The notes under the pieces are model-generated. The model searched no databases. It was not told the DNA's origin and saw only the letters and a list, made by a program, of their open reading frames with translations. DNA of 38,648 nt from Dehalococcoidia bacterium. GTDB lineage: Bacteria; Chloroflexota; Dehalococcoidia; Lucifugimonadales; UBA2985. Made by a program: the position numbers and the translations under genes. The stretch spans positions 1-38,648 of the forward strand of contig JACVQK010000002.1 of NCBI GenBank assembly GCA_015661155.1. The letters run 5' to 3'. Of the stretch, positions 1-6,513 are shown one piece after another (positions within the stretch are counted from its first letter, which is position 1; each line of letters opens with the position of its first letter).

Positions 1-54
1 CTGGTTGCAGGCTTTCCATGTTTCTATGATGGTGCGAATCGGTACTCTGGACAT
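1..54 (-). CDS. Possible start of an unidentified gene, cut by the left edge
   Basis: On the minus strand an ATG at 54 opens a frame that runs without a stop to the window edge and begins MSRVPIRTIIETWKACNQ. An in-frame TGA lies two codons upstream, so 54 is the first possible ATG. A consensus-like promoter sits about 40 bases upstream (91-118). No Shine-Dalgarno is obvious. Only 18 codons are visible, so no function can be assigned and the gene may not be real. The promoter is the main support. Confidence 0.3.
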   Translation of the reverse strand, partial: MSRVPIRTIIETWKACNQ

Positions 55-90
55 GGTTCATTCTACACGCCCTGTACTATATGTTGTGAG

Positions 91-118
91 AGAATAAGGC
101 CCCTGTACAGGATGTCAA
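91..118 (-). promoter_or_regulatory. Sigma70-type promoter with operator-like repeats, reading left
   Basis: On the minus strand there is a perfect -35 TTGACA (118-113), a 16-base spacer and a -10 TATTCT (96-91). The spacer contains the palindrome CCTGTACAGG, and the motif GTACAGGG recurs just downstream of the -10 near 70-77. A palindrome between the hexamers plus a second half-copy near the start site is a common layout for a repressor operator. That reading is inference. The promoter would serve the possible gene starting at 54. Confidence 0.45.
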
Positions 119-146
119 AAGACTCCTTCGACCATCCCCCTGCCTT

Positions 147-611
147 CTAGCCTCGACGGGGGCGGTGCCTGTCTGCACTGTCCAACATTATGGTAACAGG
201 GCCCTCATTCTGTATGTCCACCAGCATACGCTGCTGGAAGCGCCCGGTCTCTGCTCGAAGACCGGTCTCCTTGAACAGCTCAACGGCCCTCTCAAAGAGG
301 GCTTCCGCCTCTTGAGGAGAGGCTGCCCCGCTGAAAGAGGGCCGACGCCCCCTGCGGACATCGGCATAGAGGGTGAACTGGCTTACCAGCAGGAGCTGGG
401 CCGCCACTTCCATGGCGGAGCGATTGAACCTGCCGTCCTCGTCGTCGAAGATGCGCAGACTGACCACCTTGTCGACGATGTAGCGGGCATCCTCCTCCCC
501 GTCTCCCTGCCCTATCCCCAGGAAGACCACCAGGCCTTCACCTATCTGCCCCACCACCTCTCCCCCCACGGCCACGGATGCTCTGGCTACTCGCTGGACA
601 AGGGCACGCAC
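147..611 (-). CDS. dtd: D-aminoacyl-tRNA deacylase (Dtd)
   Basis: Dtd hydrolyses D-amino acids (and Gly from tRNA-Ala) off mischarged tRNA, keeping translation chirally clean in the cytoplasm. The protein of about 154 residues starts VRALVQRVARASV, the classic N terminus of the family. It carries the two signature motifs that form the active site across the dimer: SQFTLYAD, and near the C terminus NEGPVT, the Gly-cisPro motif. I chose GTG at 611 because the family begins at (M)RALVQRV and an AGAGGG lies about 9 bases upstream. An in-frame ATG at 638 would add 9 residues but sits inside a hairpin with no ribosome site. The gene lies 122 bases downstream of the FmdB-like gene and may share its transcript. 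Confidence 0.9.
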   Translation of the reverse strand: MRALVQRVARASVAVGGEVVGQIGEGLVVFLGIGQGDGEEDARYIVDKVVSLRIFDDEDGRFNRSAMEVAAQLLLVSQFTLYADVRRGRRPSFSGAASPQEAEALFERAVELFKETGLRAETGRFQQRMLVDIQNEGPVTIMLDSADRHRPRRG

Positions 612-635
612 CCCCACATCCCTCTGCTTAGCGAC

Positions 636-727
636 CATCTCAAAACGGAGTTTCGAGATGGCGGCTCCCCTCCCCACCCTGGGGCGGGGAGGCTTCATCT
701 CGAAAGTCCCTGCGGACTTTCGAGATG
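636..727. repeat. Two adjacent stem-loops sharing the arm TTTCGAGATG
   Basis: Hairpin 1 spans 636-660, with arms of 11 bases (one mismatch) and a 3-base loop. Hairpin 2 spans 696-727, a perfect 14-base stem CATCTCGAAAGTCC with the 4-base loop CTGC. Both end in the same TTTCGAGATG arm. They fill the spacer between the FmdB-like gene and dtd. Neither is followed by a T run on either strand, so they look more like a dispersed palindromic repeat or mRNA processing/stability structures than intrinsic terminators. Confidence 0.6.
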
Positions 728-732
728 ATTCC

Positions 733-990
733 CTACTCCTCCTTCGAGGAGGGTTCCTTCTCCTTGTGGGGCTTCTCGCCATCCTCCTCCCCACTTGGGG
801 GAGAGTAGTTCTTCCTGGCGTAGTCCGTGGTATAGAAGCCGCTGCCCTTGTAGATGATGACAGGGGCATGGAACCTCCGGCGTGACATCCCCTGGCAGAG
901 GGGACAAGACTCTACCGGCTCTGCATCAAAGCCCTGCCTCAGCTCAAAGCGGTGGTGACAGCTTCCGCACTCGTACTCGTATGTGGGCAC
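733..990 (-). CDS. FmdB/CxxC zinc-ribbon family regulatory-type protein
   Basis: Small protein of 85 residues. Residues 1-45 form an FmdB-type zinc ribbon: MPTYEYECGSC with Cys8 and Cys11, then CPLC at about 29-32, followed by the usual SRRRFHAPVIIYKGSGFY segment. The remaining 30 residues are a charged Lys/Glu/Ser tail typical of the family. FmdB proteins are often annotated as putative regulators (named after amide-metabolism operons), but their molecular function is not settled. The start is GTG at 990, preceded by a strong GGAGGT. A promoter and leader hairpin lie at 1009-1075. It is followed by dtd on the same strand. Confidence 0.85.
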   Translation of the reverse strand: MPTYEYECGSCHHRFELRQGFDAEPVESCPLCQGMSRRRFHAPVIIYKGSGFYTTDYARKNYSPPSGEEDGEKPHKEKEPSSKEE

Positions 991-1008
991 TTTACCTCCG
1001 TACTGATA

Positions 1009-1075
1009 TTAGCAGCCGCAGTCTCGGGCTGCTAAGCCTCCCCTTCAATGTAAGAGGTTTTGACGCGCCTGTCAA
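1009..1075 (-). promoter_or_regulatory. Promoter and leader stem-loop of the FmdB-like gene
   Basis: On the minus strand: -35 TTGACA (1075-1070), a 17-base spacer, -10 TACATT (1052-1047). The predicted transcript begins near 1040. Its first 30 bases contain a perfect 9-bp hairpin TTAGCAGCC with a 9-base loop (1035-1009), ending about 19 bases before the start codon and just upstream of the ribosome site. The hairpin could protect or gate the leader. That role is inference. Confidence 0.55.
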
Positions 1076-1157
1076 CAAAACGATCCAGTCGACTTCTCCC
1101 CTTCTTTCCTAAGGGGTAGCGCCGCGGCGGTAACTCATGCGGCAAGGGCCGGGGAAC

Positions 1158-1186
1158 TTGACCCCTTTCCAGAGCTGGCCTATGAT
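1158..1186 (+). promoter_or_regulatory. tRNA-Pro promoter
   Basis: TTGACC (1158-1163), a 17-base spacer and TATGAT (1181-1186). The predicted start is only a few bases before the first tRNA base at 1195, as expected for a stand-alone tRNA transcription unit. Confidence 0.75.
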
Positions 1187-1194
1187 TAGGCAAT

Positions 1195-1266
1195 CGGGGT
1201 GTGGCGCAGCGGCAGCGCGCCTGGTTTGGGACCAGGAGGCCGGCGGTTCAAATCCGCCCACCCCGA
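1195..1266 (+). tRNA. tRNA-Pro, anticodon UGG
   Basis: The cloverleaf can be read by eye. Acceptor CGGGGTG pairs with CACCCCG; D arm GCGC/GCGC with a 7-base loop; anticodon stem CCTGG/CCAGG with loop TTTGGGA (anticodon TGG); T arm GGCGG/CCGCC with loop TTCAAAT; discriminator base A at 1266. CCA is not encoded and must be added after transcription. All stems are perfectly paired. No integrase or attachment-site repeat is visible beside it. Confidence 0.95.
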
Positions 1267-1436
1267 CTTCTGTGCCCTTCAACCGTCCCGACTCATGGTC
1301 TTAAACGAAATACCTCGCCACTTTTGTTGGCTCCATAACCAAGGCATCACGCTAGAAGCTCTTCAAGCGGAACAGGCCCCGGCTAGCAGGAAAACAACTC
1401 AACAAGACGTTTACTCTACCAATACCCAATCGAGAC

Positions 1437-1462
1437 AGGCCCCAAAGATCATTCTGGGGCCT
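1437..1462. terminator. Stem-loop between tRNA-Pro and the lipoprotein gene
   Basis: A perfect 8-bp stem AGGCCCCA/TGGGGCCT with a 10-base loop. It lies 170 bases after the tRNA and 22 bases past the stop of the converging gene at 1484, a sensible place for a shared terminator. There is no clear T run on either side, so the assignment is tentative. The rest of 1267-1483 shows nothing recognisable. Confidence 0.35.
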
Positions 1463-1483
1463 ATGTGTGTGCAGCCCCTTCTT

Positions 1484-2053
1484 TCACCTTGGTTTGTCTC
1501 TGTTCTCAACTGCTATGGGCATCGGCGTATCGGAGGAAAACCTAAGCTGCTCAGGCTTTGCCTCCGATATATACCGCACATTTATCCAAAGTTCCAGATC
1601 ACAATACCACACGTCATCATAAGCGGTGCCCCCAGTAGACCCTACGGTAGGCCACCCGCTCATATTCAACTCGAAGGACTTTCCGGGAACTAGTGTTCCG
1701 ATGTCCAAGTCTTGGCTTCCGATCCTTACCTTGTCCGAAGCTAGGAAGAATCCCCTCGCTGTCACCTGCTGCAGTGTGCCGCCATTATTGGTTACTGTAC
1801 CGCGAAGTCCTGTCCAAACGTATTTGCCTTTATTAAACCCCACACCCTGACTCCAACCACATTCGACGTCACTTACTTGAAGACCTTTGGCAACGGTCGG
1901 CTTGTCAGCGGATGAGGTATTCGGCGTTTCACCCCCTTGGCAGTTCACGGATACCAGGAGAACCAGCAGCAGAAGCCACGACCAAGCCACAGCCCCGAGG
2001 CCCCACCGTAAGGTACGCAAACTTTGAATAGGCGTCTCCGCCCTCCAACCCAA
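1484..2053 (-). CDS. Secreted or lipoprotein of unknown function
   Basis: Up to 189 residues. There is a basic N-terminal stretch, a hydrophobic segment at about 26-36 (WLLLLVLLVSV) and then Cys38 in VSVNC, a plausible lipobox. A low-complexity Ser/Thr/Pro linker (40-55) follows, then a beta-rich domain of about 120 residues containing TVTNNGG and a region resembling extracellular immunoglobulin-like or FxLYD folds. That resemblance is weak. The longest frame starts at TTG 2053, but this codon is embedded in the hairpin at 2052-2082 and lacks a clean ribosome site. TTG at 2020 or GTG at 1990 are alternatives that keep the signal sequence. Family not recognised. Confidence 0.6.
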   Translation of the reverse strand: MGWRAETPIQSLRTLRWGLGAVAWSWLLLLVLLVSVNCQGGETPNTSSADKPTVAKGLQVSDVECGWSQGVGFNKGKYVWTGLRGTVTNNGGTLQQVTARGFFLASDKVRIGSQDLDIGTLVPGKSFELNMSGWPTVGSTGGTAYDDVWYCDLELWINVRYISEAKPEQLRFSSDTPMPIAVENRDKPR

Positions 2054-2082
2054 GGGGGAGCTGGCCTATCCAGCTCCCCCTT
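2052..2082 (-). terminator. Strong hairpin after fhs, probable end of the Wood-Ljungdahl operon
   Basis: Perfect 13-bp stem AAGGGGGAGCTGG/CCAGCTCCCCCTT with a 5-base loop, 12 bases past the fhs stop. Only a two-base T tract follows the stem on the minus strand, so it is a weak match to an intrinsic terminator. It could instead act in 3'-end protection. Confidence 0.5.
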
Positions 2083-2093
2083 AAACCTCCTCG

Positions 2094-3866
2094 CTAATCT
2101 ACATCATGAAGTCCTTTGACCTTTCCGGTCTTCACATCCACATCAACCTTTCTGAAAGCTGGGTCAGAGCCGGTTCCAGGCATCAGACTGATGTCTCCAG
2201 CGACTGGGCAGAGGAACTTGGCACCGGAGTAGATCAGGACATCACGGATGGGCAGCGTCCACCCCTTGGGGACACCCTTGAGGGCCGGATTATGGGTCAG
2301 GCTCAAATGTGTCTTGACCATCATGGTCGCATACTCGTCATACTTGGCGTCAGCCTCGAAACTCTTGGCTTTGGCCTCAGCGTCGGCAGACCAGGAGACG
2401 CCATCAGCGCCGTAGACCACCTTGGCGATCTTATCCACCCGGTCTCGCAGTTTCATCTCATTGGGATACAGGAACTGGAAGTTATTCTTCTCCTTGCAGG
2501 CGTCCTTGACGGCATCAGCCAACTCCTGAGCACCAGCGCCGCCATTCGCAAAATGGGTTGCCACGGCGCAACGCGCTCCCGCCGCCTCGGCTATCCTGCG
2601 GACTATGGCAGCCTCTTCCTTGGTATCGGTGGGGAAGCTGTTTATGCACACCACGGGGTTGATGCCAGCCGCCCTGATGGTGTTGATGTGATGGAGCATG
2701 TTGGCACACCCCTTCTCCACCAGTTCAGGGTGGGACTGCTTATAGGCCGCTGGCAAAGCAACGCCAGGCACTACTCTGGGCCCGCCACCGTGCATCTTCA
2801 GCGAACGGATGGAGACAACCAGCACCGAAACATTGGGCTTGAGGCCGCTGTAGCGGGACTTCACATTCCAGAACTTCTCAAAGCCGATGTCGGCAGCAAA
2901 TCCGCTCTCGGTGACGTGATAGTCGAACATCTTCAGCCCCAGGCGGTCAGCGATAACCGATGACTGGCCCACCGCAATGTTGGCGAAGGGTCCGGCGTGC
3001 ACCATGCAGGGCTGGTACTCAGCCGTGCTGCACAGGGTGGGGTTAATGGTGTTGCGCATCCAGGCGGTCATGGCTCCGGCCACCTCCAGGTCCGCGGGAG
3101 TAACCGGATTGCCCTGTCTATCATAGGCTACAGTGATGTTGTTCATTCTCTCCCGCAGGTCAGCCAGGTCCTTGGCGATGGACAGCATGGCCATCAGCTC
3201 GGAGCTTACCGCGATGGCGAATCTGGACTCCATGAGGAAGCCGTTCATGCGCCCGCCGTGGCCGATGGTGATGTTGCGGAGAGCCTGGGCACAGTAGTCC
3301 ATAATCCAGGCCATCTCCACCCGGTTGGGGTCCACATCCAGGCGGCGCATGTGGCTCAGCCTGAGCAACCGTTCATCATCGTAGTTGCGCTCATGCTGCA
3401 TTCTGGAGGTGAGGGCCACCATGGCCAGGTTGTGGGCGTTCATGATGTCGTTGATATCACCGGTAAGACCCATGGAGAACTCGGAATGGGGGATGAGCAC
3501 GGCGTTGCCTCCGCCAGCGGCGGTGCCCTTGACGTTCATGGTCGGGCCGCCGGAAGGCTGGCGAATGCAGCCCCCCACATTCTCACCCTGCTTGCCCAGA
3601 CCCTCGATAAGGCCCATGGTGGTGGTTGTTTTGCCTTCCCCCAGGGGCGTGGGGGTAACCGCCGTCACCTCAACATACTTGCCGTCCGGCCTGTTCTTCA
3701 GGCGCTCCATTATCTTCAGGAAATCGAGCTTGGCCACCTTCCCATAGGCAAGTATCTCATCCTTCTGCAAACCCAGCTTTTGTCGCCACTCCTCGGGGGT
3801 TGGCATGTGCTCTTCGGCTGCATCGGCAATCTGCCAGTCCGCCATTTTCGACACGTCGTAGGGCAT
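2094..3866 (-). CDS. fhs: Formate--tetrahydrofolate ligase
   Basis: Catalyses formate + THF + ATP to 10-formyl-THF, the ATP-dependent entry of formate into the methyl branch of the acetyl-CoA pathway. About 590 residues, slightly longer than the usual 555-560. The ATP site [13 protein letters not shown] is at about residues 72-84, followed by the family hallmarks [34 protein letters not shown], and near the C terminus [15 protein letters not shown]. The start is ATG 3866, with an excellent GTAAGGAGGAG ribosome site; the frame is open further upstream, but those codons lack support. It is the last gene of the minus-strand cluster, separated from the DUF166 gene by 148 bases containing repeats. 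folD or fchA, which act next on its product, are not in the window. Confidence 0.97.
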   Translation of the reverse strand: MPYDVSKMADWQIADAAEEHMPTPEEWRQKLGLQKDEILAYGKVAKLDFLKIMERLKNRPDGKYVEVTAVTPTPLGEGKTTTTMGLIEGLGKQGENVGGCIRQPSGGPTMNVKGTAAGGGNAVLIPHSEFSMGLTGDINDIMNAHNLAMVALTSRMQHERNYDDERLLRLSHMRRLDVDPNRVEMAWIMDYCAQALRNITIGHGGRMNGFLMESRFAIAVSSELMAMLSIAKDLADLRERMNNITVAYDRQGNPVTPADLEVAGAMTAWMRNTINPTLCSTAEYQPCMVHAGPFANIAVGQSSVIADRLGLKMFDYHVTESGFAADIGFEKFWNVKSRYSGLKPNVSVLVVSIRSLKMHGGGPRVVPGVALPAAYKQSHPELVEKGCANMLHHINTIRAAGINPVVCINSFPTDTKEEAAIVRRIAEAAGARCAVATHFANGGAGAQELADAVKDACKEKNNFQFLYPNEMKLRDRVDKIAKVVYGADGVSWSADAEAKAKSFEADAKYDEYATMMVKTHLSLTHNPALKGVPKGWTLPIRDVLIYSGAKFLCPVAGDISLMPGTGSDPAFRKVDVDVKTGKVKGLHDVD

Positions 3867-3908
3867 CTTTCTCCTCCTTACGTTTCTCCCTCGTTTTTCA
3901 AAAGAGGG

Positions 3909-3933
3909 GGAGGGATGTCCACGGACACCCTCC
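3909..3933. repeat. Stem-loop in the fhs leader
   Basis: GGAGGGATGTCC pairs with GGACACCCTCC (one bulged A, two-base loop). It lies between the DUF166 stop and the fhs ribosome site, about 45 bases before the fhs start, so it is in the fhs leader of the operon transcript. The GGGATGTCC/GGACACCC core resembles the first part of repeat module B elsewhere in the window. Confidence 0.45.
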
Positions 3934-3970
3934 TCCTCCATTGTTCCTGGAAACTCATATGTCAGGCCGA

Positions 3971-4014
3971 GCAGGGCAAGCCCTGCACCCACATTCAAGG
4001 GTGATCAGGCGACA
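3971..4014 (+). repeat. Dispersed repeat, module A copy 1 (partial)
   Basis: It begins with the palindrome GCAGGGCAAGCCCTGC (3971-3986) and continues ACCCACATTCAA. The same arrangement is at 4864-4891 and 25154-25180. This copy abuts the DUF166 stop codon, and copy 2 lies just beyond that gene's start in the same orientation, so the gene is bracketed by direct repeats. Confidence 0.6.
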
Positions 4015-4806
4015 CTAGGTGCTTCCACCTCCCGGGGTCTCCTCCCGCTGGCTGGGAGTGATGTACTGGGGCTGCTTCTTGTAGGGCCTGAGCTTCTCCT
4101 CCACCTCCTCGTTCACCAGTAAGCCGGAGAGGTGCATCAGGGTGTCCTCCAGGCGGTCGTCGATCATTTCCCTATCCATGGCGGCCAGGCAGGGATACTG
4201 GTGGCTCAAGAGCCCTGCCCCGGGCAACGCGTCCTCCGCAGGGGTCCCCTCCAGCCTTGCGGCCATATAGTGAGTGGCACCACAGGGGGAACCCCGGACC
4301 ACCTCAATCCTCTCGATTATACCCGTCTCCGGGTTCACCGTCATGTTGAGCTTGGGCCTGCCGAAGTACCTGGCAAACTCCGATATGAGCTGGCTGGTGT
4401 ACGGTTGCGCCGCCCGCCGATAGCCGACGGCCTCCTCGGTAAGGGTGCAGAAGGTCTTGGGAAAGGCGGACTCCACCCCCATCTGCTCAAGCTCGCGCTG
4501 GAGCTGGTTCTTCAGGCCCGTGCGCATCCACGCGGAGTTGTCGATGGGGCACAGGACAGCCCTGGCTCCCGAGCGCTTGGCTATGGCTGGAATGAGCTGC
4601 GCCGATGAGGAGCTTTCGGTAAAGGCCAGAACCAGGTCTACCTGAGGCATAGTGGGAGGAAGGAACTCCTCGGGGTCATCAAGAATGATGGGGAGTCTAG
4701 CGGGTGGCCGGTAGGTCTCTATCGTCCACTCATGGGGGCCCCGGCTGCGAATGTTGTCCACAAAGCGCTGTCCCCAGAGTCCCTGTACGACGGCTAGTAT
4801 GCGCAT
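4015..4806 (-). CDS. DUF166 family protein in a Wood-Ljungdahl cluster
   Basis: About 263 residues, matching in pattern the DUF166 family. Some old annotations call such proteins thymidylate synthase, without biochemical support that I know of. The N-terminal half looks Rossmann-like: MRILAVVQGLWGQRFVDNI, then DLVLAFTESSSSAQL, and CPIDNSAW at about 86-93. The C-terminal half carries SPCGATHYMA (Cys175, His179) and SHQYPCLAAM (His202, Cys206). With Cys86 and Cys120 there are four well-spaced cysteines that could hold a metal or Fe-S cluster; this is inference. The start is ATG 4806 with GAGGAG four bases upstream; the frame also opens at TTG 4818. It sits between hdrB and fhs, so a role in C1/folate or corrinoid metabolism is likely but unproven. 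Confidence 0.75.
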   Translation of the reverse strand: MRILAVVQGLWGQRFVDNIRSRGPHEWTIETYRPPARLPIILDDPEEFLPPTMPQVDLVLAFTESSSSAQLIPAIAKRSGARAVLCPIDNSAWMRTGLKNQLQRELEQMGVESAFPKTFCTLTEEAVGYRRAAQPYTSQLISEFARYFGRPKLNMTVNPETGIIERIEVVRGSPCGATHYMAARLEGTPAEDALPGAGLLSHQYPCLAAMDREMIDDRLEDTLMHLSGLLVNEEVEEKLRPYKKQPQYITPSQREETPGGGST

Positions 4807-4862
4807 TTTACTCCTCAAGAAAGCCCCGCTCCGGGGTCGCCGAAACTGGGCTGTAGTCGTTT

Positions 4863-5010
4863 AGCAGGGATCGCCCTGCACCCACAGTCAATCCCGACAC
4901 GTCGGGACTGCACTGGTCTGACCATCCCGACACGTCGGGATGGGGGACATCCCCAGACCCTCGCCAGAGGGGGCTTTGCCCCCTCTGCACTCCCCCAGAG
5001 GCCGTTTTGA
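4863..5010 (+). repeat. Dispersed composite repeat (modules A+B), full copy
   Basis: Module A: GCAGGGATCGCCCTGC (4864-4879), then ACCCACAGTCAA, followed by two palindromes TCCCGACACGTCGGGA (4892-4907 and 4925-4940) around the word CTGGTCTGACC. Module B (4942-5010): GGGGGACATCCCCAGACCC, then a stem-loop AGGGGGCTTTGCCCCCT, and GTTTTGAG at the end. Related copies are at 3971-4014 (A), 25129-25258 (A plus partial B) and 35896-35964 (B). It fills the spacer between hdrB and the DUF166 gene and has no coding capacity that I trust. Confidence 0.65.
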
Positions 5011-5037
5011 GATAGACGTTTAGTCCTGTCCATGGGT

Positions 5038-5925
5038 CTATATCACGAGGCTGTGGCTACGGAGAGCGGGTGCGGGGTCCCGGAAATGCTTGTCGAAACC
5101 CAGCGCCCGGGGAGAGAGGCCAAAAGCCAACCCCATGAGCTCGGTGAAGTAGACAATGGGTATAGTCTTATTCTCCTGGCTGCCGTTGACCGCGTGCTCT
5201 CCCTGGTACGCATCCAGGTTGGTCTGGCAGAGAGGGCAGGCCGCCACCACCACATCTGCGCCCACCTCTCTGGCGTTGTCCAGTATCCTGGTGGTGAGCC
5301 TGGTCACCATGTCCGGCCTGGCCAGGGCTAAAGAGGCTCCGCAGCACTGGGTCTTGTACGACCAGTCCAGGGCCTCGGCACCCAGAACGGCCATCAGCCT
5401 GTCCATGGAGACAGGGTATTCGGGGTGGGCATCACGAGCGATGGCGTGAGGGCGGGTCAGCAGGCACCCGTAGTAGCAGGCCACCTTGAGTCCCGTGAGG
5501 GGCTGTGTCACCTTCTCTTTGATGGCGTCCAGGCCCACGTCCTTCACCATCACATCCAGCAGGTGGCGCACCCGCACACTGCCACCATAGCTGAGGCCCG
5601 CCTCGCTCAGAGCGGCGGCGGCCTGTGTGCGAAGGAGGGAGTCGTGGGCCAGGTGCTGGTTTGCTTTCTCCAGGGCTGCGAAGCAGCCGGAGCAGGGGGT
5701 GACCAGCTCCTGGCTGCCACTCCGCTCCGTCAGAGCCAGGTTACGTCCGGACAGGCTTATAGCCGACACCTCGTCCAGGGTCTGAAAGCAGGTGGCACCG
5801 CAGCAGTTCCAGTCCTCTAGCTCCGGAATGTCCATGCCCAGCGCACGAGCGACCTCTCGGAAGGACATGCCATAGGGCAGAGCACTGGCGGACAGGGCGC
5901 ACCCCGGGTAGAAGGCGTAGCTCAC
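5038..5925 (-). CDS. hdrB: Heterodisulfide reductase subunit B-like protein
   Basis: 295 residues with two complete CCG domains, which in methanogen HdrB bind the noncubane [4Fe-4S] clusters of the catalytic site. Domain 1: Cys9, Cys41-Cys42, Cys78, Cys81. Domain 2: Cys150, Cys154, Cys194-Cys195, Cys230, Cys233. No transmembrane segment is seen. In acetogens the HdrABC-MvhD module associates with MetVF, as described for Moorella thermoacetica; here all six genes are adjacent, so electron transfer to methylene-THF reductase is more likely than reduction of CoM-S-S-CoB. The start is GTG 5925, overlapping the hdrC stop as GTGA, which implies translational coupling. Confidence 0.92.
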   Translation of the reverse strand: MSYAFYPGCALSASALPYGMSFREVARALGMDIPELEDWNCCGATCFQTLDEVSAISLSGRNLALTERSGSQELVTPCSGCFAALEKANQHLAHDSLLRTQAAAALSEAGLSYGGSVRVRHLLDVMVKDVGLDAIKEKVTQPLTGLKVACYYGCLLTRPHAIARDAHPEYPVSMDRLMAVLGAEALDWSYKTQCCGASLALARPDMVTRLTTRILDNAREVGADVVVAACPLCQTNLDAYQGEHAVNGSQENKTIPIVYFTELMGLAFGLSPRALGFDKHFRDPAPALRSHSLVI

Positions 5926-6503
5926 GGCGACCCCTTTCGGCTGCGGGCTTTACGCAGCATGGCCCTCACCGCTTTGCCCCCCCGGTGTCTCTCTCCCAAT
6001 ATGTGCAGACGTCCCTGGCGGAAGAGCTGGAGGCCCATGGCCCTGTGCTTTAATGCCTCCCGAAGGTCCGTGGAAAGGTAGAAGCCAGCCAGCATAGGCA
6101 GCTCATGGAGGCGGCCGTAGCGCTCCACCGTTCCAGAAAACGCCCTGAGAAAGGCGGGCACAGTCGCCTGCTTGGGCATCATGCCCCGTTTCATGGCGAT
6201 TCCCTTCAGGGAGTACATCAGGTCTGTCACCGGCACGCCCTGAGGGCAGCGCGCGGCGCACAGATAGCACCCCACGCAGGTCCAGATGGCACTGCTCTCA
6301 AGCACGCGCTCTGTATTGCCAAGCTGCAACAGACGCACCACCTGGTGCGGCCTGATGTCCATGGCGTCCGCCACAGGACATCCCGCCGTGCACCGTTTGC
6401 ACTGGTAGCACAGCGCGACCTGGGCACCGTAGCGCCCCTCCATCTCCTCGGCCTCCCCGACACGTCGGGGCTGGGTCAAGAGCGAAACTTTCCCTTGTAG
6501 CAT
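5922..6503 (-). CDS. hdrC: Heterodisulfide reductase subunit C-like iron-sulfur protein
   Basis: 193 residues with two ferredoxin-type [4Fe-4S] motifs: Cys32/35/38/42 (CYQCKRCTAGCP) and Cys76/79/82/86 (CVGCYLCAARCP). A helical C-terminal half follows, the standard HdrC layout. It would pass electrons between HdrA and HdrB. I chose ATG 6503, 10 bases after the metF stop; the same frame is open to 6806 but that part overlaps metF and is a shadow. Odd feature: residues 11-16 (QPRRVG) are encoded by the 16-base palindrome CCCCGACACGTCGGGG (6455-6470), related to palindromes in spacers. It looks like a small palindrome inserted in the flexible N terminus. Confidence 0.93.
   Translation of the reverse strand: MLQGKVSLLTQPRRVGEAEEMEGRYGAQVALCYQCKRCTAGCPVADAMDIRPHQVVRLLQLGNTERVLESSAIWTCVGCYLCAARCPQGVPVTDLMYSLKGIAMKRGMMPKQATVPAFLRAFSGTVERYGRLHELPMLAGFYLSTDLREALKHRAMGLQLFRQGRLHILGERHRGGKAVRAMLRKARSRKGSP
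6455..6470. repeat. Short palindrome inside hdrC
   Basis: CCCCGACACGTCGGGG, a close match to the palindromes at 4892-4907 and 4924-4941, and related to 26739-26754 and 30691-30707. It encodes part of the HdrC N terminus ahead of the first cluster motif. Confidence 0.6.
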
Positions 6504-6513
6504 GGGTGTCTTA

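Noticed and set aside
1-150. Plus-strand open frame ending at TAG 148-150
   Set aside because: Open for 49 codons but without family likeness, and its last part overlaps spacer sequence shared with 35842-35856; the opposite-strand promoter is a better account.
1195-2082. tRNA-Pro as an integration site of a genomic island
   Set aside because: No integrase gene and no second copy of the tRNA 3' end within the window.
3867-3998. N-terminal extension of fhs
   Set aside because: It lacks a ribosome site, contains the spacer hairpin and repeat, and is absent from the family; ATG 3866 has a strong ribosome site.
4863-5010. CRISPR array
   Set aside because: Repeats are only two or three, unequally spaced, and palindromic units are separated by conserved rather than variable sequence; no cas genes in the window.
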